Shown piece by piece: positions 13,826-20,909 of a stretch of 20,909 nucleotides of DNA (the first letter of the stretch is position 1; each line of letters opens with the position of its first letter). This stretch comes from an uncultured Haloferula sp. GTDB lineage: Bacteria; Verrucomicrobiota; Verrucomicrobiae; Verrucomicrobiales; Akkermansiaceae. The stretch is taken from the NCBI GenBank assembly GCA_946885645.1, contig CAMPGU010000036.1:1-20909 (forward strand). The letters are read 5' to 3'. The position numbers and the translations under genes were made by a program. The notes under the pieces are model-generated. The model was not told the DNA's origin, searched no databases, and saw only the letters and a list, made by a program, of their open reading frames with translations.

Positions 13826-15451
13826 TCACTTGGAGCGCAGGTGCAGCACGTCGTAAGGGTGATTGTCGAGCAAGAGGGGGTGCCAGCCTTCCACGGAAGG
13901 GGCCATCAGGTAGTTGCGGGCGTACCAGGCGATCAGCAGGGTGGGGGATTCGGCGGTCATGATCGTCTCCGCCTCGCGCAGCAGGCTGTAGCGCTTGGCT
14001 GCGTCGGGCTCCTGGTGGGACTTCTGGAGAAGCTCCTCGTAGGGCTTGCTGGACCAGCCCGTCAGGTTGTTCCCGTTCCCGCCCGTCCACATTTCCAGGA
14101 AGGTGAGGGGATCCAGGTAGTCGCCGATCCACCCGGAGGATGCGAGATCGTAGTCGAATTCCTGCATGGCCGCGAGATAGGCCGTCCATTCCTTGTTCTC
14201 GATCTCCACCTCGATTCCGAGTTCCTTGCGCCACATCGCCTGCACGGCCTGGGCCACGGTGGCGGCGGTTTCCCGGCTCGCGATGAGGATCTTCAGCCGC
14301 GGGAAGCCCTTCCCGCCGGGAAAGCCCGCCTCCGCCAGCAGGCGCCGGGCGGTCTCCGGATCGTAGCTAATGGCGCGGGGGGTATCGTAGCCCGCCATCG
14401 GCGGGGTCATCCCGTAGGCCGGCTTGTAGCCCCGCAGGATCTTGCTGCAGATTTCCTGCTGGTTGTAAGCGAGGTTCAGGGCCCGCCGCACCCGCTGGTC
14501 GTCCAGCGGCTTGCGCTTCGTATTGCAACGGAAGAAAAGCGTGCCGACGTAGGGCTCCTGCCGGAGCACCGAAGGATTCTCCTTTTTCATCAGGTCCACG
14601 ATTTCGGGGGGTGCCGTGTAGGTCACGTGCATCAGCCCGTCGCGGAACATGCGCGCCTCCGTGTAGGAATTGTTGATCGGCAGGAAGCGCACCCCGTTCA
14701 GGGTCACCTTGTCCGCGCCCCAATATTGCGGGTTGCGCTCCACTTCGAGGTGATCGTTGCGACGCCAGGATTTGAGCCGGTAAGGGCCGTTGGAAACGAT
14801 GTTCCCGAGCTTCGACCAGGCGTTACCCTTCTGGGTCATCGTGCCATGTCTCAGCACGACATGCTGCGGCACCGGATTCCAGGTGTAATGTTTCAGGATC
14901 TGCGGGAAGTAAGGAGTGGGCCCGCGGAGGGTCAGGCGCAGCGTGAGATCATCGACGACCTCCACTCCCACTTCCTTGAAATCCGTGGTCTCGCCCTTGT
15001 TGAAACGGTCCGCGCCTTTCAAGAAATAAAGCATCTCCGCATACTTCGCCGCGAATTCCGGCGAAAGGATACGCTGGTAGGAAAAGGCATAGTCGTGCGC
15101 CGTCACCGGCATTCCGTCCGACCACTTCCCATTCGGGCGCAGCTTGGCGGTCCAGACCGTGGCCGTTTCATCGGGTTCCAGGACCTCGGCTCCCGCGGGC
15201 AGCACGGTCGCATCCTCGCTGGGATGGTCGGACACCAAGCCCTCGAAAAGCGCGCGCAGGATGTTGCTTTCCAATACCCCGGTCACGACCTGGGGATCCA
15301 GTCCCTTGGGCTCGTTGGAGTTGCCCATGATCAGGACTCCTTCGCGGTTCGCCTTCTCGACCAGGGTTTCCCCCGAACCGAGCTGTTCTTCCCTGTTGCA
15401 GCCGGTCAGGCAGAGGAGGGCGGCAAGAAGGAAAGGGGCGACTCGAATCAT
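13826..15451 (-). CDS. oppA: peptide-binding lipoprotein OppA
   Basis: This 541-residue solute-binding protein belongs to SBP family 5 and delivers peptides to OppBC. The N-terminus MIRVAPFLLAALLCLTGCNR is a lipoprotein signal with a good LTGC lipobox (Cys18), so the protein is tethered rather than freely periplasmic. Family features include NEPKGLDPQVVTGVLESNI (46-64), the SBP_bac_5 core VWTAKLRPNGKWSDGMPVTAHDYAFS (99-124), SNGPYRLKSW, and RVRRALNLAYN near residue 325. Length equals E. coli OppA. It is the promoter-proximal gene of oppABC and is divergent from the Yej-type operon. Ligand specificity cannot be read from sequence, though OppA proteins usually take peptides of several residues. 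Confidence 0.93.
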   Translation of the reverse strand: MIRVAPFLLAALLCLTGCNREEQLGSGETLVEKANREGVLIMGNSNEPKGLDPQVVTGVLESNILRALFEGLVSDHPSEDATVLPAGAEVLEPDETATVWTAKLRPNGKWSDGMPVTAHDYAFSYQRILSPEFAAKYAEMLYFLKGADRFNKGETTDFKEVGVEVVDDLTLRLTLRGPTPYFPQILKHYTWNPVPQHVVLRHGTMTQKGNAWSKLGNIVSNGPYRLKSWRRNDHLEVERNPQYWGADKVTLNGVRFLPINNSYTEARMFRDGLMHVTYTAPPEIVDLMKKENPSVLRQEPYVGTLFFRCNTKRKPLDDQRVRRALNLAYNQQEICSKILRGYKPAYGMTPPMAGYDTPRAISYDPETARRLLAEAGFPGGKGFPRLKILIASRETAATVAQAVQAMWRKELGIEVEIENKEWTAYLAAMQEFDYDLASSGWIGDYLDPLTFLEMWTGGNGNNLTGWSSKPYEELLQKSHQEPDAAKRYSLLREAETIMTAESPTLLIAWYARNYLMAPSVEGWHPLLLDNHPYDVLHLRSK

Positions 15452-15636
15452 GCGTGGCCGAGCACTAGCGTGTCCCGCGCCGGGATTGCAGGGAAATTTT
15501 GAACCAATCGGCTGCTTTGGCGGGTTTGGCGGCTTTCGCGGGGAATTCTGTCAAAGCGGCGGCTTTCGCCCGAGGGAACTTGCAAGGCGGGGGAGGTTCG
15601 CTAGAACCGCCGGAGCCGTCCCCGAAAAGCCAGCAT
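15452..15636. promoter_or_regulatory. divergent control region between the Opp and Yej-type operons
   Basis: This 185-base region must hold both promoters. It contains two copies of GGCGGCTTTCGC (15528-15539 and 15558-15569) with start-to-start spacing of 30 bases, close to three helical turns. A palindrome GGTTC-GCTA-GAACC lies at 15595-15608. A degenerate series of GGCGG-TTT-like units surrounds the first direct repeat. No confident -35/-10 pair could be assigned in either direction. The features suggest a shared operator, which is inference. Confidence 0.45.
15528..15569 (+). repeat. 12-bp direct repeat at 30-bp spacing
   Basis: GGCGGCTTTCGC occurs identically at 15528-15539 and 15558-15569. 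The 30-bp period would place both copies on the same DNA face, as for cooperative regulator binding. In GC-rich sequence a chance 12-mer repeat this close is possible but not expected. Confidence 0.55.
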
Positions 15637-16938
15637 TTGAAAGCCTATTTCCTGCGCCGCCTCCTGCTGATCCCGCTGACCTTGCTGGGGATCACGGCAC
15701 TGGTCTTCGCGGTGAACCGGCTGGCACCGGGCGGTCCTCTCGAGCAGAGCCTCGCTTCCCTGATGGGCGGGGACTCGAAGGCGAAGCGGTCCCGCGCGGA
15801 GTCCGGCTTTTCCCTCACCGCCGCCCAGGTGCTGGAGCTGGAGGAAAAATTCAACCGGGACAAGAGCGTACCGCGCGCCTATGCGGAATGGCTCGGCATC
15901 GTGCCCCGGGATTTCGAGAATACGAAAGCGGGCAAGGAGTTTCCCGCCGGAGAGAAGCAGGTGAAGATCCCCGTGCCGGGTACCGTGCATCTGGCCACCG
16001 TGGAGCGCGACGACGAGGGGAACGTGAAAATCGTCCCCGACGACAAATTCGACGCGACCGGCTGGAACGTGCGCCTGCGCACGCCCGAGGAACAGGCCAA
16101 GCGCTGGAGCAAGTGGGTCAAAGGGGTGGAGCTCCCGAAAATGCCCGGGCATCGCGCGGTGATTTTCAAATCCGATTACGACGGCCTCCTGCAAGGGAGC
16201 CTCGGCGCTTCCTCGAAGTATCAGGATCCGGTGTGGTCCATGATCCTCCAGCGGATGCCGGTTTCCATTTTCTACGGCGTCGCCAGCATGATCGCCATCT
16301 ATGGCCTCTGCCTGCCGCTGGGGATCCTGAAAGCGATCCGCCACCGCACCTGGTTGGACAACGTCTCGTCGATCGCCGTCTTCGCGGGCTATGCCGTGCC
16401 CGGCTACGCCCTCGGATCGATCATGATCGTCTATTTCGGCGCGAAGCTGGGCTGGTTCCCCTTGCGCGGGTTCATCGGGGATGACTTCGAGACCCTCTCC
16501 GCCGCAGGCAAGGTAAAGGACGTGCTGCATCACGCCTTCATGCCCCTGATCTGCTACCTCATCGGCAGCTTCGCCTTCATGACCATGCTCATGAAGAACA
16601 ATCTGATGGACAATCTGGCCGCGGACTACGTGCGCACCGCGGCGGCGAAAGGCGTGTCCTTCCCCCGCGCGGTCTTCCGCCACGCCTTCCGGAACTCGAT
16701 TATCCCGATCGCCACCACCTTCGGAAACAACGTGGCGCTGCTGGTGACAGGCTCAATCCTGATTGAAAAGGTTTTCGACATCAACGGCTTCGGTCTTCTC
16801 CAGTTCAGCGCGATCCTGGAGCGCGACGAACCCCTCATCATGGGCGTCGTTTTCTTTTCATCGGTACTGATGCTCATCGGCAATGTCTTGTCGGACCTCT
16901 CCGTGGCCGTGGTGGATCCGAGGGTCAGCTACAAGTGA
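15637..16938 (+). CDS. yejB: YejB-type peptide ABC transporter permease with extra periplasmic segment
   Basis: This 433-residue permease resembles E. coli YejB, the first permease of the YejABEF importer that takes up peptides and microcin C. The first helix follows KAYFLRRLLLIPLTLLGIT, and the motif NRLAPGGPLEQ is typical. QRMPVSIFYGVASM, GWFPLRGFIGDDFETL, the EAA loop YVRTAAAKGVSFPRAVFRHA (331-350) and the C-terminal DLSVAVVDPRVSYK align closely with YejB. Between about 91 and 176 lies an unrecognised hydrophilic insertion in the periplasmic segment, so the protein is longer than the roughly 364-residue E. coli form. No in-frame ATG precedes the first helix, so a TTG start is needed. I chose 15637, where known N-termini begin; TTGs at 15580 and 15499 are alternatives. 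The next gene starts one base after its stop. Confidence 0.88.
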   Translation: MKAYFLRRLLLIPLTLLGITALVFAVNRLAPGGPLEQSLASLMGGDSKAKRSRAESGFSLTAAQVLELEEKFNRDKSVPRAYAEWLGIVPRDFENTKAGKEFPAGEKQVKIPVPGTVHLATVERDDEGNVKIVPDDKFDATGWNVRLRTPEEQAKRWSKWVKGVELPKMPGHRAVIFKSDYDGLLQGSLGASSKYQDPVWSMILQRMPVSIFYGVASMIAIYGLCLPLGILKAIRHRTWLDNVSSIAVFAGYAVPGYALGSIMIVYFGAKLGWFPLRGFIGDDFETLSAAGKVKDVLHHAFMPLICYLIGSFAFMTMLMKNNLMDNLAADYVRTAAAKGVSFPRAVFRHAFRNSIIPIATTFGNNVALLVTGSILIEKVFDINGFGLLQFSAILERDEPLIMGVVFFSSVLMLIGNVLSDLSVAVVDPRVSYK

Positions 16939-16939
16939 C

Positions 16940-18571
16940 ATGACCTTTCCCCGAAAAGCCGGTCTTCTGCTCCTGCTCGTGGCGATCCTTGCCGCGGCCT
17001 CCCACTACCATGGCCTCGCGCTGCCATCGCTGCGCTGGTTTTTCTCCTTCACGGCCACGCCGGACCAGATCTTCGAGGCACCGGAAAAGGGCCACCTGGT
17101 GGACGGCATCGCAAACCTGCGCCTGATCCCCGCGAACCTGCGCTGGCTGCGGGAGAACCAAGGCGACATCGTCGGCTACTCGCTCTGCGGCCTGTCGATC
17201 CTCGCCGGGCTGCTGCTGATGGTCTTCGGCGGGAAGTTCCAGTGGAATCCACTGACGCTCCGCCGCCTCGGGCGCTTCCGCTCGATCGGCCGCGGCTGGA
17301 CGTCTTTCCAGCTCCTCATGTTGCTGGTGCTGCTGGCGATGCTCGATCAGGCGCTGGTCGGCAAGCGCGCGCTCGCCCTCAAATACGATGGCACCTGGTA
17401 TTTCCCGGCGTTCCGGGAGGAAGGCTATAGCGACAAGTACTTCGGGGGAACCGGGGACCAGGAAGCGAACTACCGGGATCTGCGGACCAAATTCCAGGAG
17501 CAGAAGTCGGGGAACCTCGTCGTCCTCGCGCCGATCCCTTGGGACCCCACCTTCGATTCGGACGAGGTGGTGCGCCGGACCCTCGTGGAAATTGACGGCA
17601 AATTGCACCGGCCCGGCGATCGCGAGCCCTACGACGGCCAAGCCAGCCAATTCCGGGAGGACGATTCCACCGTGATCGTGCGCTCCGCCCGTTTCCGGAA
17701 GGGCCTCCGCGACGGCACGACTTCCGTTTATGACGAGAAAGGGGACTTCGCCGGCCGGGAGGAGTGGAGGGCAGGGTCGTTGGCCGAATCCGGGGTCACC
17801 GGCGATGCCGGGCAGGTCCCCGCCGGTTCGTGGATCGAATTGATCTACTCGCCCGCGCCCCCCTCGTTCGGAGAGTGGGAGACCACGCACCTGCTCGGCA
17901 CCGATTCCAAGGGCTGGGACATCGCCGCGCAGATCTACGGCGGCATGCAGCTCATTTTCAAGGCGGCCGTCCTCTACGTCGTGCTCACCTATGGCATCGG
18001 CATCCTCATCGGCTGTCTCCAGGGTTACTACGGCGGCTGGTTCGACCTTGTCGCCCAGCGGGTGGAAGAGGTGCTGAGCAACGTGCCCTTCCTGCTGATC
18101 GTCATGATCCTCACCGCAAATATCGGCCTCGACAAGGTGACGCTGATCCGGGTCCTGCTGATCTTCTGCATCTTCTCCTGGATCGGCGTCTCGATCTACC
18201 TGCGCACCACCACCTACCGGGAAAAGGCGCGGGACTACGTGGCCGCGGCGCGCGTACAGGGAGCAAGTACCGCGCGGGTGATCTTCCGCCACATCCTGCC
18301 GAATTCCATCGCCACCCTGGTGACCCTGCTGCCCTTCAGCATCGCGGGTCTGGCCACGCTTTTGACGGCGCTCGATTTTCTCGGCTTCGGTTTGCCGGAA
18401 AAATATCCGAGCTGGGGACGCTTGCTGGATGACGGCACCTCGAATCTTTCCTCGCCATGGATCGTCAGCTCCGTCTTCGGGATGATGGTCTTCGTGCTGC
18501 TCCTCATCACTTTCGTGGGCGAAGCGATCCGCGAGGCCTACGATCCCAAGAAATTCACCACCTACCAATGA
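16940..18571 (+). CDS. yejE: YejE-type peptide ABC transporter permease with N-terminal helices and a MORN_2-like insertion
   Basis: The 543-residue protein is much longer than E. coli YejE (about 340). Two extra helices (about 5-22, 79-97) precede the canonical first helix (122-139). Residues 140-205, including LALKYDGTWYFPAF and LVVLAPIPWDPTF, match the YejE periplasmic segment. An insertion of about 110 residues follows (about 205-315), with IDGKLHRPGDREPYDGQA, RFRKGLRDGTTSVYDEKG and EEWRAGSL, reading as MORN_2/YwqK-type repeats. The permease then resumes at HLLGTDSKGWDIAAQIYGG (317-335), with YYGGWFDLVAQRVEE, the EAA loop YVAAARVQGASTARVIFRHI (433-452), LDFLGFGLPEKYPSWG and GEAIREAYDPKK, all strongly YejE-like. 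It starts one base after yejB and overlaps yejA by ATGA. Confidence 0.9.
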   Translation: MTFPRKAGLLLLLVAILAAASHYHGLALPSLRWFFSFTATPDQIFEAPEKGHLVDGIANLRLIPANLRWLRENQGDIVGYSLCGLSILAGLLLMVFGGKFQWNPLTLRRLGRFRSIGRGWTSFQLLMLLVLLAMLDQALVGKRALALKYDGTWYFPAFREEGYSDKYFGGTGDQEANYRDLRTKFQEQKSGNLVVLAPIPWDPTFDSDEVVRRTLVEIDGKLHRPGDREPYDGQASQFREDDSTVIVRSARFRKGLRDGTTSVYDEKGDFAGREEWRAGSLAESGVTGDAGQVPAGSWIELIYSPAPPSFGEWETTHLLGTDSKGWDIAAQIYGGMQLIFKAAVLYVVLTYGIGILIGCLQGYYGGWFDLVAQRVEEVLSNVPFLLIVMILTANIGLDKVTLIRVLLIFCIFSWIGVSIYLRTTTYREKARDYVAAARVQGASTARVIFRHILPNSIATLVTLLPFSIAGLATLLTALDFLGFGLPEKYPSWGRLLDDGTSNLSSPWIVSSVFGMMVFVLLLITFVGEAIREAYDPKKFTTYQ

Positions 18572-20640
18572 CGCGCCTCCTCATGCCAGCCATCGCGGCC
18601 CTGGTGTGGGCCGCCGCCCCCTCCTGCAAGAAGGCCGTCGAGGTCCAACCCTTCGACAACACCGCCGAGCGCGAAGCCTTCTACGAGCGCTACAACGCCG
18701 GGGTCGCGGAAGCCATGGCCAAGCGCAGGGTAGAGCTGGAGAAGGAAATGGCGGGGGATCTGCCGGACACCAGCCGCGCCGATAAACAGCGCGAGCTCGA
18801 CGACATCCTCCGGCGCCAGCAGCGGCCGGACTACTTTGAATTCTTCACCGAGGAGGACCTGCCGGAGGACCTCCAGTGGACCTCGAATCTCGACGAGCCC
18901 GAGCTGGGCTCCCCGCAGGCGAAGAAGGGCGGCACCTTCCACAGCTACATCCCCGGCGGCGGCTATCCGCCGACCATCCGCTCCTGCGGGCGCGAGGCGA
19001 ACAATTCCTTCCGCAGCTACCATTGGGACGACATCGAACTCGCCCTCACGAGCTTCCATCCGGAAACGGGGAACGTCATCCCGAACCTCGCCGACCGCTG
19101 GTCGGTGGCTGCGGACGGCCAGACGGTTTACTTCCATATCGACGACGACGCGAAGTGGTCGGACGGCCGCGAGGTGACCTCCGGCGACTGGATGATGACC
19201 TTCTACGTTTATCTCTCGCCCTACCTCACCGAGCCTTTCTACCGCGCCTACTACGGCGAGCAGTACTGGGGCATCGCCAGCTACGGAAAGGATTACCTCT
19301 GCATCCGCCTGGCCACGCCGAAGCCGCTGGCAGAGGGATTCGCCGGCTTCATCGCGCCGTTCCAGGAGGAGTTCTACCGCGAGTTCGGGCCGGATTTCGA
19401 ATCCCGCTACGCCTGGCGTCCGCGCCCGACCACCGGTGCCTACCGCATCCGCGAGGAAGACATTCTGAAAGGCCGCTCCATCGCCCTGACCCGGGTCCAA
19501 GACTGGTGGGCGAAGGACAAGAAATACTTCAAACACCGCTTCAATCCCGACCGCATCGAGTACCTCCAGGTGCGCGACGATTCGAAGGTCTTCCAGCTCT
19601 TCCTGCGCGGGGACATCGACGTCTATCTCATCGGCGACTCGAACCAGTGGTATGAGAAGACGGAGGTGGACAAGGTCTTCAACGGCTACGTCGAGAAGGC
19701 CACCTTCTACAACGAGTACCCCGCCGTTTCCCGCGGCTTGTATTTCAACCTCAGCCGCCCGCCGCTGGACAATCTGGACGTGAGGATCGGCCTCCAGCAT
19801 GCCTCCAACTGGCAGAAGGTGATCGACCTCGATTTCCGGGGGGACGGGCAGCGCCTGAATCTCCTGAACGAGGGGTACGGCGAGATGTCGCACCCGACGC
19901 TCAAGACCCGGCCCTACTCGGTGAAGCTGGCGCGCGAGGCCTTTGCCCGCGCGGGCTACACGGAGCAGGGACCGGACGGCGTGCTGCGGGATTCGCAGGG
20001 CCGGCGCCTGTCGTTCACAATCAGCTTCCCGCGGGTGCCGGTGTGGATCCCGGTGCTGCTCCGCCTCAAGGAGGAGGCACTGCGCGCGGGGGTGGAATTC
20101 AAGCTCGAGGCAATGGACCCCACCGCTTCTTTCCAAAAGGTATCGAGGAAGGAGCACGAGATCGCCTTCACCGGTTTCCAGAACCAGTTGCCCTTTCCGG
20201 ACTACTACCAGGGCTTCCATTCGAAGGACGCCTACGAGCCGGGCACCCGCAAGCCGCGGCCGATGACGAACAACATCAGCGTTTTCGCCGACCCGGAAGT
20301 GGACAAGCTGCTTGAGGAAAACCGCAACGCCCGCAGCCTGGAGGTGATCCGCGAGACCAGCTACAAGCTGGAGGAGATCTTCCACGAGCGTGCGGTCTGG
20401 GTGCCTTCCATCCGCCGCCCCTTCTACCGCGTCGGCTATTGGCGTTGGGTCCGCTGGCCGGAGAACTTCAACGTCCGCCTGGGCAACGAGCCCGAGATGA
20501 ACCACGTCCACTGGATCGATCCGGAGGTCAAGAAGGACACCCTGGAGGCGATGACGAGCGGCAGGACCTTCCCGGAGAGAAACCTGATCTTCGACCAGCA
20601 CCGGAAGATGAACGCGACTCCTCCTCCCGCCGAAAACTGA
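18568..20640 (+). CDS. yejA: YejA-type extracytoplasmic peptide-binding lipoprotein
   Basis: This 690-residue solute-binding protein of SBP family 5 is the likely receptor of the YejBE permease. The N-terminus [20 protein letters not shown] has a relaxed lipobox ending at Cys20. Residues about 30-100 form a charged, helix-prone segment rich in Glu, Arg and Lys, and the binding domain begins near [14 protein letters not shown] (118-131). The family core includes [20 protein letters not shown] (170-189), [24 protein letters not shown] and [20 protein letters not shown]. It exceeds E. coli YejA (about 604) by roughly 85 residues. The ATG at 18568 overlaps the yejE stop, which fixes the start, and an ATPase gene follows after 4 bases. 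Unlike in E. coli, the receptor gene lies after the permeases. Confidence 0.88.
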   Translation: MTRLLMPAIAALVWAAAPSCKKAVEVQPFDNTAEREAFYERYNAGVAEAMAKRRVELEKEMAGDLPDTSRADKQRELDDILRRQQRPDYFEFFTEEDLPEDLQWTSNLDEPELGSPQAKKGGTFHSYIPGGGYPPTIRSCGREANNSFRSYHWDDIELALTSFHPETGNVIPNLADRWSVAADGQTVYFHIDDDAKWSDGREVTSGDWMMTFYVYLSPYLTEPFYRAYYGEQYWGIASYGKDYLCIRLATPKPLAEGFAGFIAPFQEEFYREFGPDFESRYAWRPRPTTGAYRIREEDILKGRSIALTRVQDWWAKDKKYFKHRFNPDRIEYLQVRDDSKVFQLFLRGDIDVYLIGDSNQWYEKTEVDKVFNGYVEKATFYNEYPAVSRGLYFNLSRPPLDNLDVRIGLQHASNWQKVIDLDFRGDGQRLNLLNEGYGEMSHPTLKTRPYSVKLAREAFARAGYTEQGPDGVLRDSQGRRLSFTISFPRVPVWIPVLLRLKEEALRAGVEFKLEAMDPTASFQKVSRKEHEIAFTGFQNQLPFPDYYQGFHSKDAYEPGTRKPRPMTNNISVFADPEVDKLLEENRNARSLEVIRETSYKLEEIFHERAVWVPSIRRPFYRVGYWRWVRWPENFNVRLGNEPEMNHVHWIDPEVKKDTLEAMTSGRTFPERNLIFDQHRKMNATPPPAEN

Positions 20641-20644
20641 GCCG

Positions 20645-20909
20645 ATGTCCGAACCCTTGCTCCAGGTCCGCGATCTGATCACCGCCTTCGATACGGAGGG
20701 CGGGCTGATCCGCGCCGTCGATCAGGTTTCCTTCGAGGTGGAGCGGGGCAAGACGCTCGGCATCGTGGGTGAGTCCGGCTGCGGCAAGAGCGTCACGGCG
20801 ATGTCCCTGATCCGCCTGCTCCCGCAACCCGCCGGCAAGATCCTGCAAGGGGAGGTGCTTTTCAAAGGCCGCGACCTGACGCGCCTGAAGCCGGAGGAGA
20901 TGCGCAAGG
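20645..20909 (+). CDS. oppD: peptide ABC transporter ATP-binding protein, N-terminal part
   Basis: This is the first 88 residues of an OppD/DppD-class ATPase, cut by the window end. The Walker A motif GESGCGKS occupies residues 42-49, after [20 protein letters not shown] (11-30) and KTLGIVG, and the segment [19 protein letters not shown] (69-87) is typical of this class. It energises peptide uptake by binding the EAA loops of the permeases. The gene starts 4 bases after yejA and belongs to the same transcript. Whether it is a two-domain YejF-type fusion or an OppD followed by OppF cannot be seen. It is the only ATPase gene for peptide transport in the window. Confidence 0.92.
   Translation, partial: MSEPLLQVRDLITAFDTEGGLIRAVDQVSFEVERGKTLGIVGESGCGKSVTAMSLIRLLPQPAGKILQGEVLFKGRDLTRLKPEEMRK

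Noticed and set aside
13034..15502. 822-codon open frame on the plus strand opposite oppA and oppB
   Set aside because: It is the reverse complement of well-recognised oppAB genes, is rich in His, Gly, Arg and Gln without any domain signature, and follows from GC-biased codon use in the true genes.
16925..20682. Long minus-strand frames (547 and 706 codons) opposite yejE and yejA
   Set aside because: They lie antisense to clearly homologous genes, show no membrane, signal or enzymatic motifs, and have the Arg/Val/Glu/Asp/His composition of shadow frames.
1..20909. CRISPR array, insertion sequence, phage or toxin-antitoxin module
   Set aside because: No regularly spaced repeats, transposase, recombinase, phage structural or paired toxin-antitoxin genes were found; the MORN_2/YwqK-like segment is inside a permease, not a stand-alone antitoxin gene.

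Overview
The window is a GC-rich bacterial chromosomal segment with compact genes, many 1-14 nt gene gaps and ATGA overlaps, and few strong Shine-Dalgarno sequences. The gene set (a complex I nuoBC pair, a multi-sensor histidine kinase with an LHNVGN-type H-box, an atypical PgeF/YfiH protein, and paired Opp and Yej peptide transporters) is most like Verrucomicrobiota of the Luteolibacter/Haloferula kind. That placement is inferred from protein character, not from a marker-gene search. No phage, transposon, CRISPR or plasmid function is visible.

Layout: 1-106 (-) is the N-terminus of an unidentified membrane-anchored or secreted protein. A divergent region then carries a perfect TGTGA-N6-TCACA palindrome ahead of nuoB-nuoC (+), followed by a rhomboid protease (+). 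Convergent to these, on the minus strand, lie a PAS-GAF-PAS histidine kinase, a DUF4256 protein and a 52-residue lmo0937-type membrane protein. A divergent region with nested palindromes precedes a CPA1 Na+/H+ antiporter (+). Next are tRNA-Ser(GCU) (-), a small lipoprotein (+), a MarR regulator (+) ending in a strong intrinsic terminator, a PgeF/YfiH-family enzyme coupled to ispE (+), and an MscS-related channel protein with a long coiled-coil periplasmic region (+).

The last 9 kb hold two divergent peptide ABC importers. oppA-oppB-oppC runs on the minus strand and has no ATPase gene in the window. yejB-yejE-yejA followed by an OppD-type ATPase (cut by the window end) runs on the plus strand. 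The two operons share a short control region with a 12-bp direct repeat at 30-bp spacing. The simplest reading is one peptide-uptake locus in which ATPase subunits downstream of the Yej genes may serve both permeases.

The most unusual observation is in the YejE-type permease. Its periplasmic region carries about 110 extra residues that read as MORN_2/YwqK-like repeats. The partner YejB also carries an unrecognised periplasmic insertion of about 85 residues, and the binding protein is about 85 residues longer than E. coli YejA. Together these suggest an elaborated extracytoplasmic assembly on a Yej-type importer.
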